NCBI GenBank assembly: GCA_029204045.2
Contig: CM055065.1
Location: forward strand, 7,132,297 to 7,196,296
Reading direction: 5' to 3'
Length of the DNA: 64,000 bases
Source of the DNA: Tillandsia leiboldiana
Taxonomy: Eukaryota > Streptophyta > Magnoliopsida > Poales > Bromeliaceae
Shown: piece after piece, positions 21,904 to 36,500 of the stretch
How positions within the stretch are numbered: position 1 is the first letter of the stretch
Layout: every line of letters begins with the position of its first letter
Translations under genes and position numbers: made by a program
The notes under the pieces: model-generated
What the model saw: only the letters and a program-made list of their open reading frames with translations
What the model was told of the DNA's origin: nothing
The model's database searches: none

Positions 21904-24900
21904 AATGCTGTGGAATGGGTGACATGCTTTAGACTTTCGCTGGATTGGGTCGAGTGTTGTTGTGTGCTGTTTTGTTGTTTCGTCGTGGCGAGCGGTGTCT
22001 CCCCGACGCTGGGTTTTGACCCGTGTGCTTCCTGTCATGGCAGTTGAGCTTGAGCAGTTCGTTTTGGGCCGGATACCCGGATTGAGGTCAGAGAACCCCG
22101 GACCCAGATGACAGGATTGTCAGAGGCTTATCAGCGGCTGTGAGAGCAGCTGGTCTTGGTGACACAGTTGTCGGAGCACTGAGTAGCCCCCTCTGTGCCA
22201 ATGTTTAGTGTCGAAGCACCGAGGCAGGGTGGATGGTTGACGGCTGGTGAGCTGTGGGACATGATCGACCTATTGAGCCATATTTGGCAGATGAACCACC
22301 CCGACTCGTAAGATTGAGTTTGGAGCCTTTGGAGGCAGAGTCGCGGCTGGTGGTGATGGAGTGATTAATTGAGAGCCTCCCTGTGCTTGTGAGTGTATGC
22401 AGTTGTTGAACTGCGCGCTCCAGATTCGAGGGACGAGGCGCATAGGATATATGAGACTGGGAGTGGATTGCGCCAGGACACCTTTCTGTTATTCAGTCCC
22501 TCCATTGTAGATTTAGACGCCTCGTTGGAGCAGGCATTATGTATGGAGCGTGGCATTGCAGTTCCTTTGGATAGGGATCAGCCGCCAGAGGTGAGTTCTG
22601 GATTTTGGAGCTTGGCGCCGGATGATGGAGGACAGATCGGCCGGCAGGGGCATGCCTAATTTCTTTTCCTGGATAACGAGTTCCCGAGATGTCAGAGGAC
22701 GGGTGGACCCTGAAGGCAACATCAGTATTTTTTTTTTTTTTTATTTGAGTGGCGCAGCGATAGCGTGGATTTGTTATCTGAGGAGGACCTTATTCGTCGC
22801 CTCAATGTGATCAGAGACAGAGGTCGTGCTTCCTTGTGATAGCCCTGATTTTCAGGCAGATTGAGCGACAACCACTTGCCTTGAGCGGATGAATCTGTGC
22901 CGCCCGGTTGGAGGGCGCCACGGTAGTGGATTGAGTGTCGCAGGTGGGATTTCACCACGGTAGTCGGAGTTAGAGCATGTTCCACTCTTACATATGTTAG
23001 AGGCAGATTTGTTACCACGTGCACTAGAGGTACAGGTTCCTGTTGTTGTTGTGCACGTGGAGGAGGCTTTGGATCATGTCCAGTGCGGCCGAGACCGCGA
23101 GATACCGGCAGAATTATTGGAAATTATAGCAATTAGGTGTTTTGACCTTATGCTTGAGATTGTTGGGCACTATGCCACAGGATGTTCGACTGCGGCAAGA
23201 GAGGACTTTGATCTTCGGCAAGGCGGGCAATTGGAGGCATGCTCGTTGGGGTTGTTGGAGCACTCTGGTTTTAGCGACAGGGTGAGAGGTGCTTACGGCG
23301 GCACCGGGACTCAGGGATATCTCTGTTGCCCACGAGATCCCGGTGTGATTTCACCTTAGTTGTTGGTAATGCCGCCGGTTAGGGAGATAGAGATTGCGTT
23401 TGACGTGGTTCGAGGAACCGCGCCACCCGGGACAGCACCTCATTGGATATCGCCGGTAGAGCTGAGTGAGAGCCGATGGCACTGTTTCAGGGTCCGATGG
23501 ATCGAGGGGTCTGTTTGACCTAGCGCCACGCCGTTGGTATACAGTGGTGATGCCACATCGTTGATACACGAATGTGAGGGTCCTTTTATGGTATCTTGGA
23601 CCTTATGTTGGAGTTATACTCCGGTAGTTGGTGTATGATGCGGGTACCCACTGGGAGTTGGACAGCCGAGGACTTCGCTTAGAGGGCGTTTTGGACACGG
23701 TGGGGGGCATCATGAGTTGTTAGCGAGGCCCAATGGAATGACGAATGCCTTGTGGACTTCAAGATCTGAGGGATTGTATGTCCCGGTTGTACTTGGACGG
23801 ACTGGGAGTGGTGTCTTCCGAGGATATTTTGATTCCCTCCCAGAGTGACTTGGAGTACGAGGAGCACTTTGTGGATGTGCTACCATGCCCGTGTGGATGA
23901 AGCGGTATGCCAGGTTATTGAGGTACGAGTTGTAGCTGCAGAAGCATACCTTCTTGGGTCGCTTTGTTCGGGCCGTAGGGGCGGCGGTGGAACCCGACCA
24001 AGTGGATGTTATTCAAGTTGACTGAGACCAACTTTCATTCTTGAGGTGAGGAGCTTCTAGACTTGGCGGTGCCGAGAGAGCATGGCCAATGGATAATGTG
24101 ACTGGTATTAGCGCCAATGCTAGTGTTTCCTGTGTTGGGAGATGGAATTGTGTGTTTTGGTGGTGCCTCCCATTGTGGCGGTAGAGTTACCGTGGGTGGA
24201 TCTTCGGTCCACACTTCATTAGTCCAACCCTATGAGTGTTGGGGCAGGATGAACCGCTGTTTTGCAGGCAGCTTGGATCCCACAGTTGAGCCTCTCAGTA
24301 CGCCTTTTATTCCCAGCTTTGATTGATATACCTGGGCGTAGGCCATGCCTGCTTGGCTATCGGTGTTGATTACTCAGCATTTCCGTTCTTTACCATGTGA
24401 TAGATCAGGATTTCAGCTTCAGTTTACAGTATTCGCCATGCGGTGCCGATGGAGGTTACAGCTTTCAGCATGTTGAATGGGATTTATGCGGATTGTCGTT
24501 GCTGGTTCGGATTTTTGACCGTGATTTAGGGCATCAGCATTATGATCGCCTTTTTGCCAGTTTTCAGTCCCGTTCACTGACGGTTTGATCCCCGTCAGGG
24601 TGTCCTTTATTAGTTGAGAGATCGACTTCGACTCGTGCGTCTGTTTGGGTTTTGTTGGCATGTTGAGTGACCAACTGTGGCATGAGATTGTGTCTCTTGG
24701 GGACCCCTTTTGAGGGTAGCCCGTGGGTGAGTAGCCCATTCGGGTGATTTTGGATCGGGAAGCAACCGAGAGAAGACCCCAGCCTATTGGATGAATGCGT
24801 GGGTATGCTTCGGGTCACCTTGTTGAGATTTACACCAGGATGTGGTTTGGTGCGTGTTGCACCGATGGTTTATTCTGTTTTTCCCCCAGCTTTTGATGGA

Positions 24901-25214
24901 GCCTCTGTGTTGTTTTACGTCTCAGCTCAGGTGTGTTTTACTTTTGGATCCCTCGCCGTGATTGACTTGTCCATTGAGATCTGTGATTGTTGGAGTACGA
25001 GGAACGCCCGTTGCGAATTCTGGCTCGAGAGATGAGGCAATTGCGCAATCGGGCCATGCCGTACTGGGTATTGTTGTTATTGGGGAGTGATCACGGGGAG
25101 TGTGTGGTGTGTGGGGAGCTGGAGGCGTGATTGATGGATAGCTACCCGTGGTATTTGTGACTCCTGGTGGATCTGAGCTAGTTTCGAGGACGAACTTTCA
25201 TTAGTGGGGGAGGA

Positions 25215-26964
25215 TGTCGAGGACCTGGATTCTCACGACGTGACTACTGTTGCATCTGCAGCTCCTGTGAGGCCAATGTGGCGTGTCGGTGGCGTTTGTG
25301 CCCCAATTGGACATTAGTGTTGGGCTCAGTGTGTTAAATGGATCACGTGGGTGATCGGTGGACTCCGTCGGAGCTCCAGAAGTGGTTTCGCGCGTCATGG
25401 ATATTAAAATTGGACCCAGCGCGAAGTTTGGATCAAGGACATCTTCCCGGATGCCTTCGGCAATTTTGGAGTTGGAATTTGGCGAAATGGACATCAAATT
25501 CGGATTCAGCGCGCGAAAACGGTCAAAACGGACTACCCACTTGTTATTTTTGAGCACCGGACACTGTTCACGCCGGAACAGTGTTTCCGCGGCGGCGGCG
25601 GCGGCGGCGGAGCGGCCGCAGGCAGCGCGGCGGACGGAGCGCGGGCCGCCCGGTCCACGCGGGGGGCGTGCACCGGGGGCTGGACGCGTGGCGTTGCTCG
25701 GGAGTGGGCCGGTCCGCGGGGCGCGGTCTACGACGGAGGAGTGCGGGGCGCACGGTGGACCGGGGGGGACACGTGGGCAGTGTCGGAGTGGTCGGTTTAG
25801 TGGACTTGGTCTACGGAGCCGGCAGTTGGGCGTGGTGCAGGGACCGGGGGACACGTGGCGCACACGGTTGGCCGGTCCACGTGCACCCGGGTCCACGGTG
25901 ACTGCGGGCAGCCTCGGGATGCGTGCGCGCAGAGGCGCAGGCGGCCGGGCGCAGAGCGCACGTGGGCGTGGTCGGGCGGATTCCCGCGCTTGGGGAGGTA
26001 CACGTGTCGGCGTCTGGGGGGCGCGACGTTGTCGCGCGGGGAAGCGGCTGGGGTTTTACTGTCGCCTGTTTGGCGGGTGACGTGGAGGCCCAGGATGGAT
26101 TCGGGCGGCTACAGTGTTCGCGCGCGGGGATTCGGGATGCTACAGTGCGCGCCCGAAAACCCCCAGCGCCCGGAAAGTGGGACATATCCGGTATTTCTCC
26201 ATTTGTTTCTGCAGCCTCTAAAAGCAGATCCGAGCTCCCTTTTCTTCCCCTTTTTTTCGCCATTTCGAGCCTCCTCTCGCCTGGGTGCCTTCAGCAAGTG
26301 ATCCCCCGAGTTTGGCTGCATCTTTCTGCAAAGTTTTGGGCTTTTTGGTGGCACGGCTTATCGAGGTTTCCATTTTTATGGCGCCGGCACGACGCTCGTT
26401 CGTTTGTGGTCTTCTTCGTCGCGTTTTTGGTGCGAGGACTCCCCCGGCTTACCCCGAGCACCTTTTCAGTGATTCTTGCGCCGTTGGCTTCACGACAGGT
26501 AGGGATATGTTTCCATGTTTACTGGTTTTTTCCCATTCCGAGCTTTTCATGGGTTTTTTCGGATCATCTTGTAACCTCTTTTCTGGGGCGGAGTTCTGGA
26601 CAGCGGAAGCGGTGTTTTGGTGATATCTTGGCGCACAGCATCGGATTGGGGGCGATTCAAGGGCGATTTGCATCTACACATCACGAGGAACTAGGCCCAA
26701 ATTTTCTTGGAATTTTATGATATTCCTCGAAGGTGAAGAATATCTGTGAACAGTAGTTATTGCTACAGTTTTTGAGAGTCTAGTTTAATTCGGGGTGGTC
26801 CCATTGTCGGAATTGTTCTCAGTGTCAGGAAGCTCGGAATTGGACGTGCAGGTATCGTTTCGAGGTATCGACGCGAGGATTCTGTGTTAGTTTTTATTTG
26901 GCATTTTTCTGGGCACTTTCGGCAGGTGAAATAAGCACGCTTTGGGACTGATTTTCAGATTGTT
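25215..26964 (+). mobile_element. LTR B, partial, error-rich
   Basis: First 1.75 kb of the A/D-type LTR, cut by the N gap. It has many one-base insertions and deletions, several in homopolymers, typical of an unpolished contig end. At sites where A and D differ it follows D: ATGGCGC...CACGACGC near 26380, GATATG at 26508, CTTGGCGCACA near 26627, and TTTTATGA near 26714. It is probably a poor copy of LTR D. Confidence 0.8.
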
Positions 26965-27064
26965 NNNNNNNNNNNNNNNNNNNNNNNNNNNNNNNNNNNN
27001 NNNNNNNNNNNNNNNNNNNNNNNNNNNNNNNNNNNNNNNNNNNNNNNNNNNNNNNNNNNNNNNN
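26965..27064. other. Assembly gap of 100 N
   Basis: Exactly 100 unknown bases join two contigs. Sequence on both sides is noisier than elsewhere. The size is a conventional placeholder, so the true distance is unknown. Confidence 0.99.
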
Positions 27065-30000
27065 GGAGCACTCTCGACGACTCAGCTGATCAGCTCTCAC
27101 GAAACACGAGACACTGGAGCCTCACCAACAGCTCACGGTACAGAACACACTAGCTGGAGATACTCCACAGCCAGGAACGACCCACAACTCGGGGCAAAGA
27201 ATACAGGTCGGACGAACTCAACGACTGGGACCACCGTCAGCCCAACGGTCCCCAACAACACTGACGGAAGATACTCGACGGCCCGGACCAACGTTACTCA
27301 ACGGCTCCCACGACACTAGCACAAACTAAAACTCATCTACCAGACTACACTCTGCCCCAGGCACGAGTGCAACAATGCCACAGAAACTCGACCCTCGGCC
27401 CTCTACCCGGGCGAGGCAACACTATGTCAGGAAAGATGCAGTGGTGTGGAAATCTAAAGCATAAAAGAACCAAGCCCAAGTGAAGGTTCTCTACTGGTCT
27501 GGTTAACAGGCAGAAATGACGGAGTGAGTGTAGGCCAAGTTCCAATAATAGCATAAATAAACTAAATCATGTGCAAGGAACATCAAGGAATATAAACACC
27601 AAAACCAAGCAACATAAGCCTCATCTCCCTAAACATGCTCTCAATTAGCATAGGTAAAAACATTCATCGAACATATAATATCTCGAAGATATCTAATGGT
27701 ACCCTGAATCATGAAATCCTCAATCCATGATACACCTATTCTTGTGCTCACCTCTCAAGGCAATAGTTGTACAACGAATTATGCATGCTCTCACATTATC
27801 AGATATAAATATACTATCTTGCAAGTTTCCATCAGGCATATCTCAATATCATAAAATACAATTCTCGAACCAATGTCATCACCAAACTTGCATCTCAATC
27901 AGATATTGGTACACTAACATGCATGCATTTTAATACATAGAATTAGAGAACCGTCCACCGGTTCTAGAGACGAAACACCCACCTGAAACTGACGATCCGA
28001 TGCCTGGCCTGGCTGAATTTGGGCGTGAGTAATCCTTATCCTCCCAGGAGCCGATGCCGCAAAAATCATCAAATTCCGTTTTACGGATTGGGCGCAATCA
28101 CTGATACAATGCACACTGCGCACTCAAATTCCAGAATTTCAGCAATTGAAAATAAGTTTAAGAAAATGTAGGTGCAGCCCCAAATACCTCAAGATGAAGT
28201 TCCTAGCAGTAAAACAAAGATTCTCTTTCATACAACCATCTTCAAGTCCTCAAAAATCCACCATCAATTTCCCTTAAGATTCAAATGAAGCAAAATCACA
28301 ATGCTGTCCAAAAACTGCTACATAACTTGCTAGCTTTCCATGCTTAATTAGGGGCTGTTCCAAAGGGATTCATCCACAGATCATAAAAATATAATTTGCT
28401 CACCTTGAAGTTAAGAAGAAGTACCAACTTGAATTTCTGAAAAATACCATTTATCCACAAAGTTATCTGCATTCCAAGGTGCATTGCTCAAATCAAGACT
28501 AAAACAGGGACTGCAGTAAACCATATAATCGCACTTAAAAATATCATTAAAGTTACCCAATCAAACGTGCTCCAAATCCTGCAAGAGAGGTACCATTGGA
28601 TTCCTTGTCGAGAGTAGATACCAATTGAGCTAAATAACTCCAATTTTATGCTCAGATGAAGGAGAAAACCCATAAACACTTTGAACTATCCAACAAGTTC
28701 CATCTGTACACGAATGCAGCAAGGTGCTCCAAAGATCATGCATAAACCCCTAAAAAAAACTCATATCTGGGAAAATGATACAAACCAATGTTGTAGATCT
28801 TCGAGTCCTGGAAATTTCCCCGCACAAATCATCCAAATATTCCACTCCTACAATTCAGAAAAGCCAAAATACTAAAGGCTGCCCAAAAATCCAGACTGAA
28901 ACAAAGGGTCCCAAAGATGGCCCTAAAACTCTATAAAAACATGAGATCTGAGGGGGAGAGTTGAATACAAAGATTGTAGCCTTACCTCTTGTGAAAATGT
29001 AGAACCAAAAATGAGGTCAAAATTCAAGAAATGAGTCCTATAGAATTTTCGCACTGAAATGCGATGGAGAGGGCTGTTGAAGAAGCAGCAAAGGTGATGT
29101 CCTCAAATCTTGGTGAAGAAGAGATGATCCAAATGGCCTTCAAAAATCTCCAAAAAATCCAGTGTTGTAGAAGACTGTTGATGGAGCTCTGCCAAAAAAA
29201 CTCCCCTGAGGAAAAGCTCTCCAAAAGGTCCAAAATGGAGGAGGAAGACACCTTTTAAAGCCAAGGAGGAAGAAGAAGCCAGGAATTAATTCCCTGTTGC
29301 TACAGTAACGGGCCGGCCCGGCACTGTGCCGCCGGGCCGCCACGCGTCGCGCATCCGCGCGCTCCCGCGCAGTAGCACCCGCGCCCGAATCGCCGCCACT
29401 CTCGCTTCCCGACAGGCCAATCCACGCGGCCAATCGGGAGGCGACACGTGGCCTCCTTTATCCGCCCGCAGCAGCGCCTGCCCGCGCTGCTGCCCGCGCC
29501 TGCCCGCGCCTCGCTGCGTTGGCCGGGCTCGCTGCACCGCTCCGCTCCGCTCCTGCCACGTGGCGTACGGGACCAACGGGAAGCCGCCACATGGCACCCC
29601 CTCCGGTCCACCGGTCCACCATGCACCCGAAAAATACTGTAAACTTCGGGTTGCCCGTTTTTCACGCGTCCGGACTCAGAAAAATACATGTAACTAGTCG
29701 ATTTCCAACGTTTTCGCGCGCTGAATCCAAATACGAAGTCCGATTCTCCAAATTCTCATCCGAAATTTTGCCGAAAGCCCCCGGAAAGCCCACTTGATCA
29801 GATTTTCGTGCCGGGTCCAATCCTAAAGTCCACTTTGCCAAATTCCAACTCTAAAAATTCCCGAAGGCATCCGGAGAGGTGATCTTGGTCCAAACTTCGC
29901 GCTGAGTCCAATATTAATATCCCTTACGCGCGAAACCACTTCTAAACATCCGACAGGATCATCAGACTACTCTCGTGATCCATTTAACACACCGGGGTCC

Positions 30001-30106
30001 ATCACAATGTCCCAATTGGGTCACAAATACCACCGACACGCCACATAGGCCTCCAGGAGCTGCAGATGCAACAGTAGTCTAATAGTGAGAATTTCGGGTC
30101 TTCACA
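27065..30106 (-). mobile_element. LTR E, partial 3' LTR of element E/F
   Basis: Minus-oriented LTR starting TGTGAAGACCCG at 30106. Its U5 side is lost in the gap. The first ~450 bases are indel-rich compared with the equivalent part of F (from 34530). It retains two blocks missing from F, about 27747-28008 and 29597-29885. A TTTAAAAG promoter box is at 29253-29260, a GTAAGG donor-like site near 28985, and G-boxes lie near 29440 and 29555. Confidence 0.85.
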
Positions 30107-33100
30107 TCCTCCCTCACTAAAAGAAAGTTTCGTCCTCGAAACAAGCTCAAGTCCACCAGGAGTCACAACTACCACGGGTAGATATAAATCAATAACGCCT
30201 CCAGCTCCCCAAACACCACTCACTCCCCCGTGATTACTTCCCAACAACAACAACAACCACAAGTACGGCATGGCCCGATGTGCAATTCTCTCATCTCTCG
30301 AGCCAGAAATCGCAACGGGGTCCGCCTCGTACTCCAACAATCACAGATCCTCAAAGGGCAAGTCAATCACGGGCGAGGGATCCAAAAACACATAACTCCT
30401 GAGCTGAGACGTGAAATACTAGAGAGGCTCCAATAAAAGCTGGGGAAAATGAAAATAACCACATCCTGGTGCCAATCTCAAGAGATACAACTCTATGCCC
30501 AGTTGGTCGCTCAACCATGCCAACATAACCCCACCGGACCCACGGGTCGAAGTCAATCTTCTCACTAATAAGAACATCTTGACGGGGACCAAAACCGTCA
30601 GTGAACGGGACTGAAAACTGGCTCGAAAGGCGATCATAATGCTGATGCCCAAACTCGCGGTCAAAAGTCCGAACCATCAACGACAATCCACGTAAATCCC
30701 AGTCAAGATGCATAAAGCTGTAGTCTCCACTGGTGCCGCATGGTAGAAACTGAAAACTGAAGCTACCACTCTAATCTGCCATAAAGTATAGAACAGAAAT
30801 GCTGAGTAATCAAGACTGATAGCCAAGCAGGCATGGCCTACGCCCAGGTATATCAATCAAAGCCGGGAAATAATTTGCGTACTGAAAGGCTCAACTGTGG
30901 GATCCAAGCTGCCTACCAAAGCAGCGGTTCGTCCAACCACAATACTCATAGGGTGGACTAAAGAAGTGCGGACCGAAGCTCAACCCACGGTAACTCCACA
31001 GCCACAATGGGAGGCATCACTAAAACACACAATCCATCTCCCAACACTGGAAACACTAGCATTGGAGTTGGTATCAGTCTCATATCCATTGGCCATGCTC
31101 TCCCGACACTGCCACGTCCAAGAAGCTCCTCACTTCAAGAAATAACTGTTGGTCTCAGCCAATCTCGAATAACATCCATTTGGTCGGGTTTCCACTGCCG
31201 CCCCCTACGGCTAACACAATGTGACCCAAGAGGTATGCTTCTGAAGCTAAACTTGTATCTCAATAACTTGGCATACAACTTCATCCACACAGGTATGGTA
31301 GCACATCCACAAGTGCTCCACGTACTCCAAGTCGCTCTGGGAGTAAATCATAATACCTTGGGGAACACCACTCCCAAATCGTCCAAGTACACTGGGACAC
31401 ACAATTCCTCAAATCATAAGAGCGGCAGGGCATTTGTCATTCCATTTGGCCTCACTATGAGCTCATATGCCCCTGCCGGATCCTGAATGCCCTCTAGGCA
31501 AAGTCCTCGGCTGTCTGATTCCAAGTAGGTACTCGCATCATACACTAACTGCCGGAGTATAACACCATCAAAAGGTCCTAGATACCACCCGGACCTGTCT
31601 ACACTCGAACCATAAAAGGACCCCTCACCGTCGTGTATCAACGACGTGGGCATTACCACCGTGTACCAACGGCGTTGGCACTAGGTCAAACAGACCCCTC
31701 GATCCATCAGATCCTGCAACTGCGCCATCAGCTCCCTCATCTCCACAGGCGATATCCAATGAGGTGCTGTCGTGGGTGGCGTGGTTCCCCGAACCACGTC
31801 AAACGTAATCTCTATCTCCCTAACCGGCGGCATTATCAACGGCTTAGGTGAAATCACACCCGGGATCTCGTGGGCAACAGAGATATCCTTGGGTCCCGGT
31901 GCCGCCGTAAGCACCTTCCGCCACAGTCGCTATAACCTGTGTTCTCTAACTATCTCAACCACCAAGCCTCCTCCCGTCTGCCTCGCAGAGGTCAAAATCC
32001 GATCTCCCAGCAGTCAAACATCTTGTGGCACTAAGCCAACCAAAACCCAAGCACTTGGTCAAACAGCCGAATTGCCACAATTTCCAATAAGTCTTCCGAT
32101 ACAACTCACGACCTCAACTGCATTGGACATAATCCCCAGCCTCCTCCACATGCCCAACACCAACAGAAACCTGTACCTCTAGTGCACGTGTAACAAATCT
32201 GCCTCTAGTCCATGCAGGAATGCAACCTACTCTAACTCCGACTGTTGTGATGAATTCACACCTGCGACAACCCGATCCGCTGCTATGGCGCCCTCCAACC
32301 GGGCGGCACAGGTTCATCCGCTCAAAGCAAGTGGTTGTCGCTTAATCTGCAAGGAAACAATCAGGACTATCCATTAGGAGCACGACCTCTGTCTCTACTC
32401 CCACTGAGGTTGACGAATAAGGTCCCTCACAGATAACAGATCCACGCTACCGCTGCGCCACTCCGATATAGATACTGATGCTGCCATCGGGGTCCACCCG
32501 ATCTCTGGCATCTCGGGGATCTACACCCCTTGGGAAGAAAACTAGAATGCCTCTGTCGGTCGGTCTGTCCTCCATCACCCGGCGCCAGCGCCATAAGTCC
32601 AGAAACTCACCTCTGGCGGCAGATCCCTACTCCAAAGGAACTACTAGCGAACATGCTCCACACAAACCCTACACCATCGAGGCGTCAATAATCCATAACA
32701 GAGGGACCAAATTAAACTGAAAGGTATCCTGGCGCAATCCACTCCCAGACATACATATCCTATGCGCCTCGTCCCCCGAAACCTGGAGCGCGCAGTTCAA
32801 CAACTGCATAACACTCTCTAGCATCAGGGAGGCTCTCATTTGTTCACTCCATCACCACCAACCCACGACTCTCCTCCAAAGGCTCCAAACTCAATCTACG
32901 AGTCGGGGTGGTTCATCTACCGAATTGGCTCAAAAGCTCGATCATGTCCCACAGCTCCTCTACCGTCAACTATCCACCCGTGCCTCGGTGCCTCGACACT
33001 AAACATTGGCACGGAGGGGGCTACTCAGTGTTCTGACAACTGTGTCACTAAACCAGCTGCTCGCTCACTCTGCCGCTGATAAGCCTCTGCCAATCCCGTC

Positions 33101-33506
33101 ATCTGGGTCCGGAGTTCTCAGACCTCAATTCAGGTATCCGGCCTATAGCCGACCGCTCAAGCTCAACAACTATGACAGGATGCACACGGGTCAAATCCAG
33201 CGTCGGGGAGACACCCCTCACCACGACGAAACAGCAAATCAGCACACAAAAGCCACTTGACCCAATCCAGCGAAAGTCTAGAGCATGTCACCCATTCCAC
33301 CGCATTATGTTGTCTGCAGCCAACATAATTACTTACGAGAATAACATGCCAATCACCCTTCCCGTCCCTTGGGAGAGGTATAAAACTCAATCAGGACTCT
33401 CGCTATAAATCACGACTCTCACGAAGTCAACCAAGGGTCAAACCATAAGCCGAGGGTTTCTAAGTCCACCATGACCTACAACCTAGGCTCTGATACCACT
33501 CTAATC
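30107..33506 (-). pseudogene. Interior of element E/F: decayed gag-pol
   Basis: Minus strand, from primer site (33486-33498) to polypurine tract (30107-30119). Palindrome at 33307-33326, gag relic about 32400-32950, pre-RT words (REIEITFDVVRGTTPP, APHWISPVEMRELMAQLQDLMDRGV) at about 31680-31830, an RT remnant (YELIVRPNGMTNAL) near 31440, and chromodomain-side words (MLEYEADP, HRAMPY) near 30240-30340. It is colinear with J and int1, with the same reduced size. The pre-RT stretch is better kept than in int1. Confidence 0.8.
33486..33498 (-). other. Primer binding site of element E/F
   Basis: Minus-strand TGGTATCAGAGCC, 8 nt inside LTR F. Confidence 0.9.
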
Positions 33507-36500
33507 TGTCACGCCCCGGGGTCGAAACTGCGCCCCGGGCTCGCCAACAGATCTGCCACCTATGTGAAATCCCGCATAGGCGAAGCGTCCAACCGCAATA
33601 GTATCATCTAACAACTAAACAGATATCAGAGCTGAAGGAAAAACTGCTGTAATAAAATCTGAATCATTGTACAACTGAAAAAAAAGAAAAAAAAGGTACA
33701 ATATCTATCTCCCAAAATGATCATAAACAAAATCCTCTGATACAAAACTCAAAAGGGAGATATCTCCAATAAATACATCAGTGTACAAGCTCTCAATATA
33801 AAAATATCCTCACTACATCAGTCTCTGAAAGAGGAAAAAGAAATAAACTAATCTACTAAAGCTCTCCTCTGAAGGGGTACCGCTACACTCCAACGACGGG
33901 TAGGGAACTAGCTCGCGACTCTCTCGCCTCGGTTAGAAGGATCAGCAATAGGAGCAACAGGAATAGTAGTAGGAGTTCCTGGGGAAAAGACACCATGACG
34001 GGTGTGAGAACTACATCCCACAGTACTTCTCAGTGGGTGCCGCCAACAAGCCCGACGGTCTGCCCACTAAGTCTACTAGAGGCATAAGATAATAGTGTAA
34101 TGAAATCTGAACAAGAAAAGCTGGAGCTACTCTACAGCTATCATGCCTCTATCTAGATGCTCAAAAAGTGGAACAGATGAAAGTATGATGCATCCACTGA
34201 CTCTCAAGTATAGTCACCCAATCTACACTGACCTGCCTCCTCGGGTCCAGTCAAACCTGCGCCTACCTACTGCCATTACATCCCGGGGGACCGGACTGAC
34301 GTAGGGCGTCCGTAGCTGCCAAAACTGGCCCAGCCAGAGGGACAGTGTCGACAAGTCGCGATACAAAAGTAACAAATCCACCCCGGGCGTGGCTCTCGAG
34401 GGGTGCGACCACACCGAGGAAAATGTATCCGCGCACTCTGTCGCTCAGGTGGCACTGCAGGCTATAGTCAAATCCACACTCACGCTCTGAACGGAAGGAC
34501 TCAAACCAGCGAACATCTCGCACAATAGTCGGAGCACTCTCGACGACTCAACTGATCAGCTCTCACGAAACACGAGACACTAGCCTCACCAACAGCTCAC
34601 GGTACAGAACACACTGGCTGGAGATACTCCACAGCCAGGAACGACCCACAACTCGGGGCCAAGAACACAGGTCGGACGACACTCAACGACCTGGGACCAC
34701 CGTCAGCCCCAACGGTTCCCAACAACACTGACCGGAAGATACTCGACGGCCCGGGACCACCGTCTACTCAACGGCTCCCCACGACACTAGCACAAACTAA
34801 ACTCATCTACCAAACTACACTCTGCCCCCAGGCACGAGTGCAACAAAGTCCCACAGAAACCCGACCCTCGGCCCACTACCTGGGCGAGGCAACACTATGT
34901 CCAGGAAAGATGCAAAGTGTGGGAAATCTAAAGCATAAAAGAAACTAGCCCAAGTGAAGGTTCTCTACTGGTCTAGTTAACATGCAGCATATGACGGGGT
35001 GCTAGGTCAAGTTCCAATAATAGCATTAAATAAACTAAATCATGTGCAGGGAACATCTAGGAATATAAACACCAAAACCAAGCAACATAAGCCTCATCTC
35101 CCTAAACATGCTCTCAACTAGCATAGGTAAAAACATTCATCGAACATATAATATCTCGAAGATATCTAATGTGTACCCTGAATCATGAAAGCCTCAATCC
35201 ACATGAACTACATCATTCTTGTGCTTGGCCTGGCTGAATTTTGGCGTGAGTAATCCTGATTCTCCCAGGAGCCCGATGTCGTGAAAATCATCCAATTCCG
35301 CCTTACGGATTGGGCGCAATCACTGATACAATGCACACTGCGCACTCAAATTCCAGAATTTCAGCAATTGAAAATAAGTTTAAGAAAATGTAGGTGCAGC
35401 CCCAAATACCTCAAGATGAAGTTCCTAGCAGTAAAACAAAGATGTCCTCTTTCATACAACCATCTTCAAGTCCTCAAAAATCCACCATCAATTTCCCTTA
35501 AGATTCAAATGAAGCAAAATCACAATGCTGTCCAAAAACTGCTACATAAACTTGCTAGCATTTCCAAGCTTAATTAGGGCCTGTTCCAAAGGGATTCATC
35601 CACAGATCATAAAAGATAATTTTCTTACCTTGAAGATAAGAAGAAGTACCAACTTGAATTTCTGAAAAAGACCTTATATCCACAAAGTTATCTGCATTCC
35701 AAGGTGCATTGCTCAAATCAAGACTAAAACAGGGACTGCAGTAAACCATATAATTGCACTTAAAAAGATCATTAAAGTTACCTAATCAAACGTGCTCCAA
35801 ATCCTACAAGAGAGGTACCGTTGGATTCTTTGTCAAGAGTAGATACAAATTGATCTAAAGAACTCCAATTTTCATGCTCGGATGAAGGAGAAAACCCATA
35901 AACACTTTGAACTATCCAACAAGTTCCATCTGTACACGAATGCAGCAAGGTGCTCCAAAGATCATGCATAAACCCTAATAAAAACTCATATCTGGGAAAA
36001 ATGAAACAAACCATTGTTGTAGATCTTCGAGTACTGGAAATTTCCCCGCAAAAGTGATCCAAATATTCCACTCGTTCAATTCAGAAAAGGAAAAATACTA
36101 AAGGCTGCCCAAAAATCCAGACTGAAACAGAGGGTCCGAAAGATGGCCCTAAAACTCTGTAAAAACATGTGATCTGAGGGGAGAGTTGAATACAAAGATT
36201 GTAGCCTTACCTCTTGTGAAAGCGTAGAACCAAAAATGAGCTCAAAATTCCAAGAAATGAGTCCTGGGGAATTTTCGCACGGAAACGCGATGGAGAGGGC
36301 TGTGAAGCAGCAAAGGTGATGTCCTCAAATCTTGGTGAAGAAGATGATCCAAATGGCCTTCAAAAATCCCCAAAAAATCTGGTGTTGTAGAAGACTTGTT
36401 GATGGAGCTCTGCCAAAAAAACTCCCCCGAGAAAAGCTCTCCAAAAGGTCCAAAATGGAGGAGGAAGACACCTTTTAAAGCCATGGAGGAAGAAGAAGCA

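Larger units (their letters stand above)
21705..25214 (+). pseudogene. Interior copy 1 (int1): decayed gag-pol
   Basis: Begins with GATTAGAG and the primer site (21713-21725), then a leader with the palindrome (21884-21903). A gag relic runs 22035-22660: RDEAHRIYETGSGLRQD and ASLEQAL parallel the intact gag at 48958-50285. Pre-RT words (REIEIAFDVV, APHWISPVEL) are at 23385-23465 and an RT remnant (RPNGMTNAL) at about 23730. The integrase C-terminal/chromodomain-side words EYEERPLRILAREMRQLRNR are at 24993-25052. Stops and shifts are throughout. The 3.5-kb length is well short of a full gypsy gag-pol, so large parts are deleted. Polypurine tract is at 25204-25214. Confidence 0.8.

Noticed and set aside
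21853..22047. Short leader ORF (MIGMFILLS...) also seen in J and E/F
   Set aside because: It covers the palindrome and the start of the gag relic in a different frame. Its similarity between copies follows from nucleotide similarity, and the J and E/F versions differ in length and end.
26894..27319. Open frames crossing the N gap
   Set aside because: They are open only because unknown bases are read as unknown residues.
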